The position numbers and the translations under genes were made by a program. The notes beneath the pieces were generated by a model. It saw nothing but the letters and a program-made list of their open reading frames with translations, ran no database searches and was not told the DNA's origin. A stretch of DNA of 32,296 nucleotides from Clostridiales bacterium (GTDB taxonomy: Bacteria > Bacillota > Clostridia > Oscillospirales > Oscillospiraceae): assembly GCA_019420945.1 (NCBI GenBank), contig JAHZGF010000061.1:1-32296 (forward strand), given 5' to 3'. This document shows positions 30,540 to 32,296 of this stretch, in pieces (position 1 is the first letter of the stretch; every line of letters starts with the position of its first letter).

Positions 30540-31901
30540 TCAGTTGAATACTACGATGTAATCTCTTGCGAATCGGTCAAAGGTTGCTTCGGCTTCCGAG
30601 AGGACATCATCCAGTTCTTCATTGATTTTACCACGCACATAGGCTTCTCGTAGGGCAGGTCTTTCGAGCAGTGCCCATTTGAGTTGGCTATAGGTGTATT
30701 TAGCAAAGGCTATCCATTGAGGATAATTGATTGCAACAGGGTTGTGCGTAAAATATACCTTTCCGGCATTTGCTGCCGTAGCACCGGCATGAGCAATGAA
30801 GAGCATTGTTGCCAGTTTAGGGTGCTTCTCTCGGTTTAAGGAAAACGGAATAGCATCCTTTATTTCGTGTCCTTCCTTTATGCGCTTAATAGAATAACCC
30901 AAACGGACAATAACCTCTACAAGCATTGCGGGAATGGACATGGAGCAGAAGTGGATGAAATCATAACCCTCATAGTACATACCTTGAACGATTTCTGCTA
31001 TGGTTTGTTCCTCTTCACCGATGCTGCCAAATTGAAGAAGGTTAAAGAGACTCATCAGCGGTACAGGGAGTCCCATAGAAGTGGTTACGTCCGATTTGAA
31101 ATGAATGACCTGTTTTGCCAGTGCTGCGAAGATATCTGATTCTTTGCGGTCGGCATAATTCTCCATCACCTGAGATACGATATTTCCGGCTTTGTCGATG
31201 GTAGTCATTCTGCCGGTCAAAATATCCGCTACACCGAATACGAAACCGAGGAGAGGATCATGCCCCAATTGAAGCAGTCTGTGGTAGTAAGCAGAAAGTC
31301 CTTCCACACGGATTGTTGTGTGGCGATTATCCTGGGCATCATAAGGAACCTTGCTGACTTTTGAATTGGCAAGTTTCTGCATTTCTTCTTCTGGGAATTT
31401 TTTATCGAAGTAGTCTCGAACGTAGTTGGAAAGGGGACCACCTTTCAGCCCATCCGGGGTTTTCTGCGGAATGCCGACAAGAAGAATATCCACTGCAGCA
31501 CCAACCAACCCGGCAAGAGCGGCGATGCTGATGTCAAAGGCATCAAGCCGATGTACAGCATTAAATTCTTCGTTGAGTTGTTTAATAGCAAGCTCGTTAC
31601 TGCGGAGTTCCTCCTCAGTGAAAAGGGACTCCAATTCGCAGTCCGTTCCTACGTGTGTTTCTGCTTCGGCGCAGCATTGCTCCCAAGTAGGGATAACCAT
31701 TGTTTTTCTGGGTTGTACAGGCACTAAGCCCTTGATCGCATCCGGCTGATATCCAAGCCTACGAAGCAGGGCATCCGCTTTGGCTACAGTGGCATCCGCT
31801 TCAGACAAAGACGGAAAGTGAATCGATTTGAGGTCTTCATCTTGGTGCTTGAGTACAGAATTTATCTGCCTTTCGGTTTCGCTATACTTGTACTTGCTCA
31901 T
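30540..31901 (-). CDS. Unknown protein with hydrophobic segments (minus-strand operon, gene 2)
   Basis: A 453-residue protein I do not recognise. Residues 1-115 are charged and helical (a long-range coiled-coil-like start, SKYKYSETERQINSVLKHQ). Residues 121-144 (AFDISIAALAGLVGAAVDIL and following) form a likely membrane segment; further hydrophobic stretches occur near 220-240 (LLGFVFGVADIL), 318-335 (FIHFCSMSIPAMLVEVIV) and 373-392 (LATMLFIAHAGATAANAGKV). No nuclease, kinase or protease motif is visible. ATG 31901 follows GGAGGGAGGTG on the minus strand and overlaps the upstream gene by ATGA. By eye its codons are AT-richer than those of the phage genes, which suggests separate origin. It could be phage cargo or host chromosome. 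Confidence 0.7.
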   Translation of the reverse strand: MSKYKYSETERQINSVLKHQDEDLKSIHFPSLSEADATVAKADALLRRLGYQPDAIKGLVPVQPRKTMVIPTWEQCCAEAETHVGTDCELESLFTEEELRSNELAIKQLNEEFNAVHRLDAFDISIAALAGLVGAAVDILLVGIPQKTPDGLKGGPLSNYVRDYFDKKFPEEEMQKLANSKVSKVPYDAQDNRHTTIRVEGLSAYYHRLLQLGHDPLLGFVFGVADILTGRMTTIDKAGNIVSQVMENYADRKESDIFAALAKQVIHFKSDVTTSMGLPVPLMSLFNLLQFGSIGEEEQTIAEIVQGMYYEGYDFIHFCSMSIPAMLVEVIVRLGYSIKRIKEGHEIKDAIPFSLNREKHPKLATMLFIAHAGATAANAGKVYFTHNPVAINYPQWIAFAKYTYSQLKWALLERPALREAYVRGKINEELDDVLSEAEATFDRFARDYIVVFN

Positions 31902-32245
31902 TCAGAAGCACCTCCCTCCGTTAGGTTATTTACGATTTGCTCCAACTGGTCAACCTTTTGTAGAGCTTCCTGTCCCTGTTCTGCCTTGTCTTTCAGCACA
32001 TTGATTTCAGCTTCATGTTTTCTGATAACTTGCTGTTGTTTGTGAGCATTTTCCTCAAAGGCTTTTTTGTCCTTTTTACGACCCATACGAATACGAATGT
32101 TATCAATGGTTACACCAGCAAGAGCCCCTGCGAGAAATTCAGTCGCATGGTTTTTGACAAATGCGCCTGCGGTCTTGCCTGACTCAACAAGGGTGTTACC
32201 AACCTTGACAAAGTCAATATTGGGGAGTTTGATTTGCTTTCCCAT
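31898..32245 (-). CDS. Small unknown protein with coiled coil (minus-strand operon, gene 1)
   Basis: A 115-residue protein of unknown function. The first 55 residues contain a weakly hydrophobic stretch (ATEFLAGALAGVTIDNI), followed by a basic RIRMGRKKDKK segment and a long charged coiled coil (about 60-110; VIRKHEAEINVLKDKAEQ). That layout fits a membrane-near anchor with a cytoplasmic coil. The start may be ATG 32245 (GGTGATTT upstream) or ATG 32257 (GGAG upstream); I give the shorter. The stop overlaps the start of the next gene by ATGA, so both are one translationally coupled unit. The promoter is not visible in the remaining 40 bases. Confidence 0.6.
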   Translation of the reverse strand: MGKQIKLPNIDFVKVGNTLVESGKTAGAFVKNHATEFLAGALAGVTIDNIRIRMGRKKDKKAFEENAHKQQQVIRKHEAEINVLKDKAEQGQEALQKVDQLEQIVNNLTEGGASE

Positions 32246-32296
32246 AGAAATCACCATGCCGACCGCTCCGCTCTCGGCACAAATAGGGATGAAAGA

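Noticed and set aside
1..32296. tRNA genes, CRISPR arrays or insertion sequences
   Set aside because: No cloverleaf with CCA-type ends, no regular short repeat array and no transposase or terminal inverted repeats were seen by eye; a covariance-model scan would be the decisive check.

Overview
The window is most of a temperate siphovirus-type (HK97-like) prophage or its close relative. Codon choice, GC-rich coding sequence, strong AGGAGG ribosome binding sites, a two-recombinase integration module and paired intergenic repeats all fit a Clostridia host (Lachnospiraceae/Oscillospiraceae type gut Firmicute). The species cannot be fixed from the sequence. No tRNA, rRNA or CRISPR array was seen, and no stretch over 300 bases lacks a gene.

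Layout, plus strand. (1) 26-574: small terminase. (2) 579-8124: an accessory block lying between the two terminase subunits. It holds a short S-adenosylmethionine synthetase, a ParB-fused N6/N4 DNA methyltransferase, a C5-cytosine methyltransferase with an expanded target-recognition region, a 'virulence-related' protein, two DUF-type small proteins, an amidoligase, a gamma-glutamylcyclotransferase-like protein, a zinc-ribbon protein and one orphan. (3) 8239-15695: large terminase, portal, ClpP-like protease, capsid, connector genes, major tail protein and tail chaperones, the last with a clear -1 programmed frameshift. (4) 15716-24961: tape measure, distal tail, tail/receptor proteins and a GH18-type tail hydrolase. 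(5) 25043-26439: holin and amidase endolysin, then a terminator. (6) 26559-30470: HTH/zinc-finger protein, SHOCT-like small protein and two overlapping large serine recombinases, then a bidirectional terminator. (7) 30540-32245, minus strand: an AT-richer two-gene operon of unknown function, either phage cargo or flanking chromosome.

How it works together: the synthetase and methyltransferases form one overlapping operon that looks able to make SAM and modify the phage genome before packaging. The amidoligase and cyclotransferase look like a make-and-break pair for gamma-glutamyl-type amide bonds, and the 'virulence-related' protein carries a copy of the amidoligase C-terminal region. Four related promoter-like elements (4562, 5921, 7764, 27142) drive separate accessory transcripts and the recombinase genes, suggesting a shared regulon.

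The most notable regulatory signals are a perfect 13-bp inverted repeat (4547-4559/4611-4623) that covers a ribosome site and start codon and encloses one of these promoters, a second inverted repeat of the same 13/51/13 geometry between the amidoligase and cyclotransferase genes, and a third that masks the start codon of the HTH gene.
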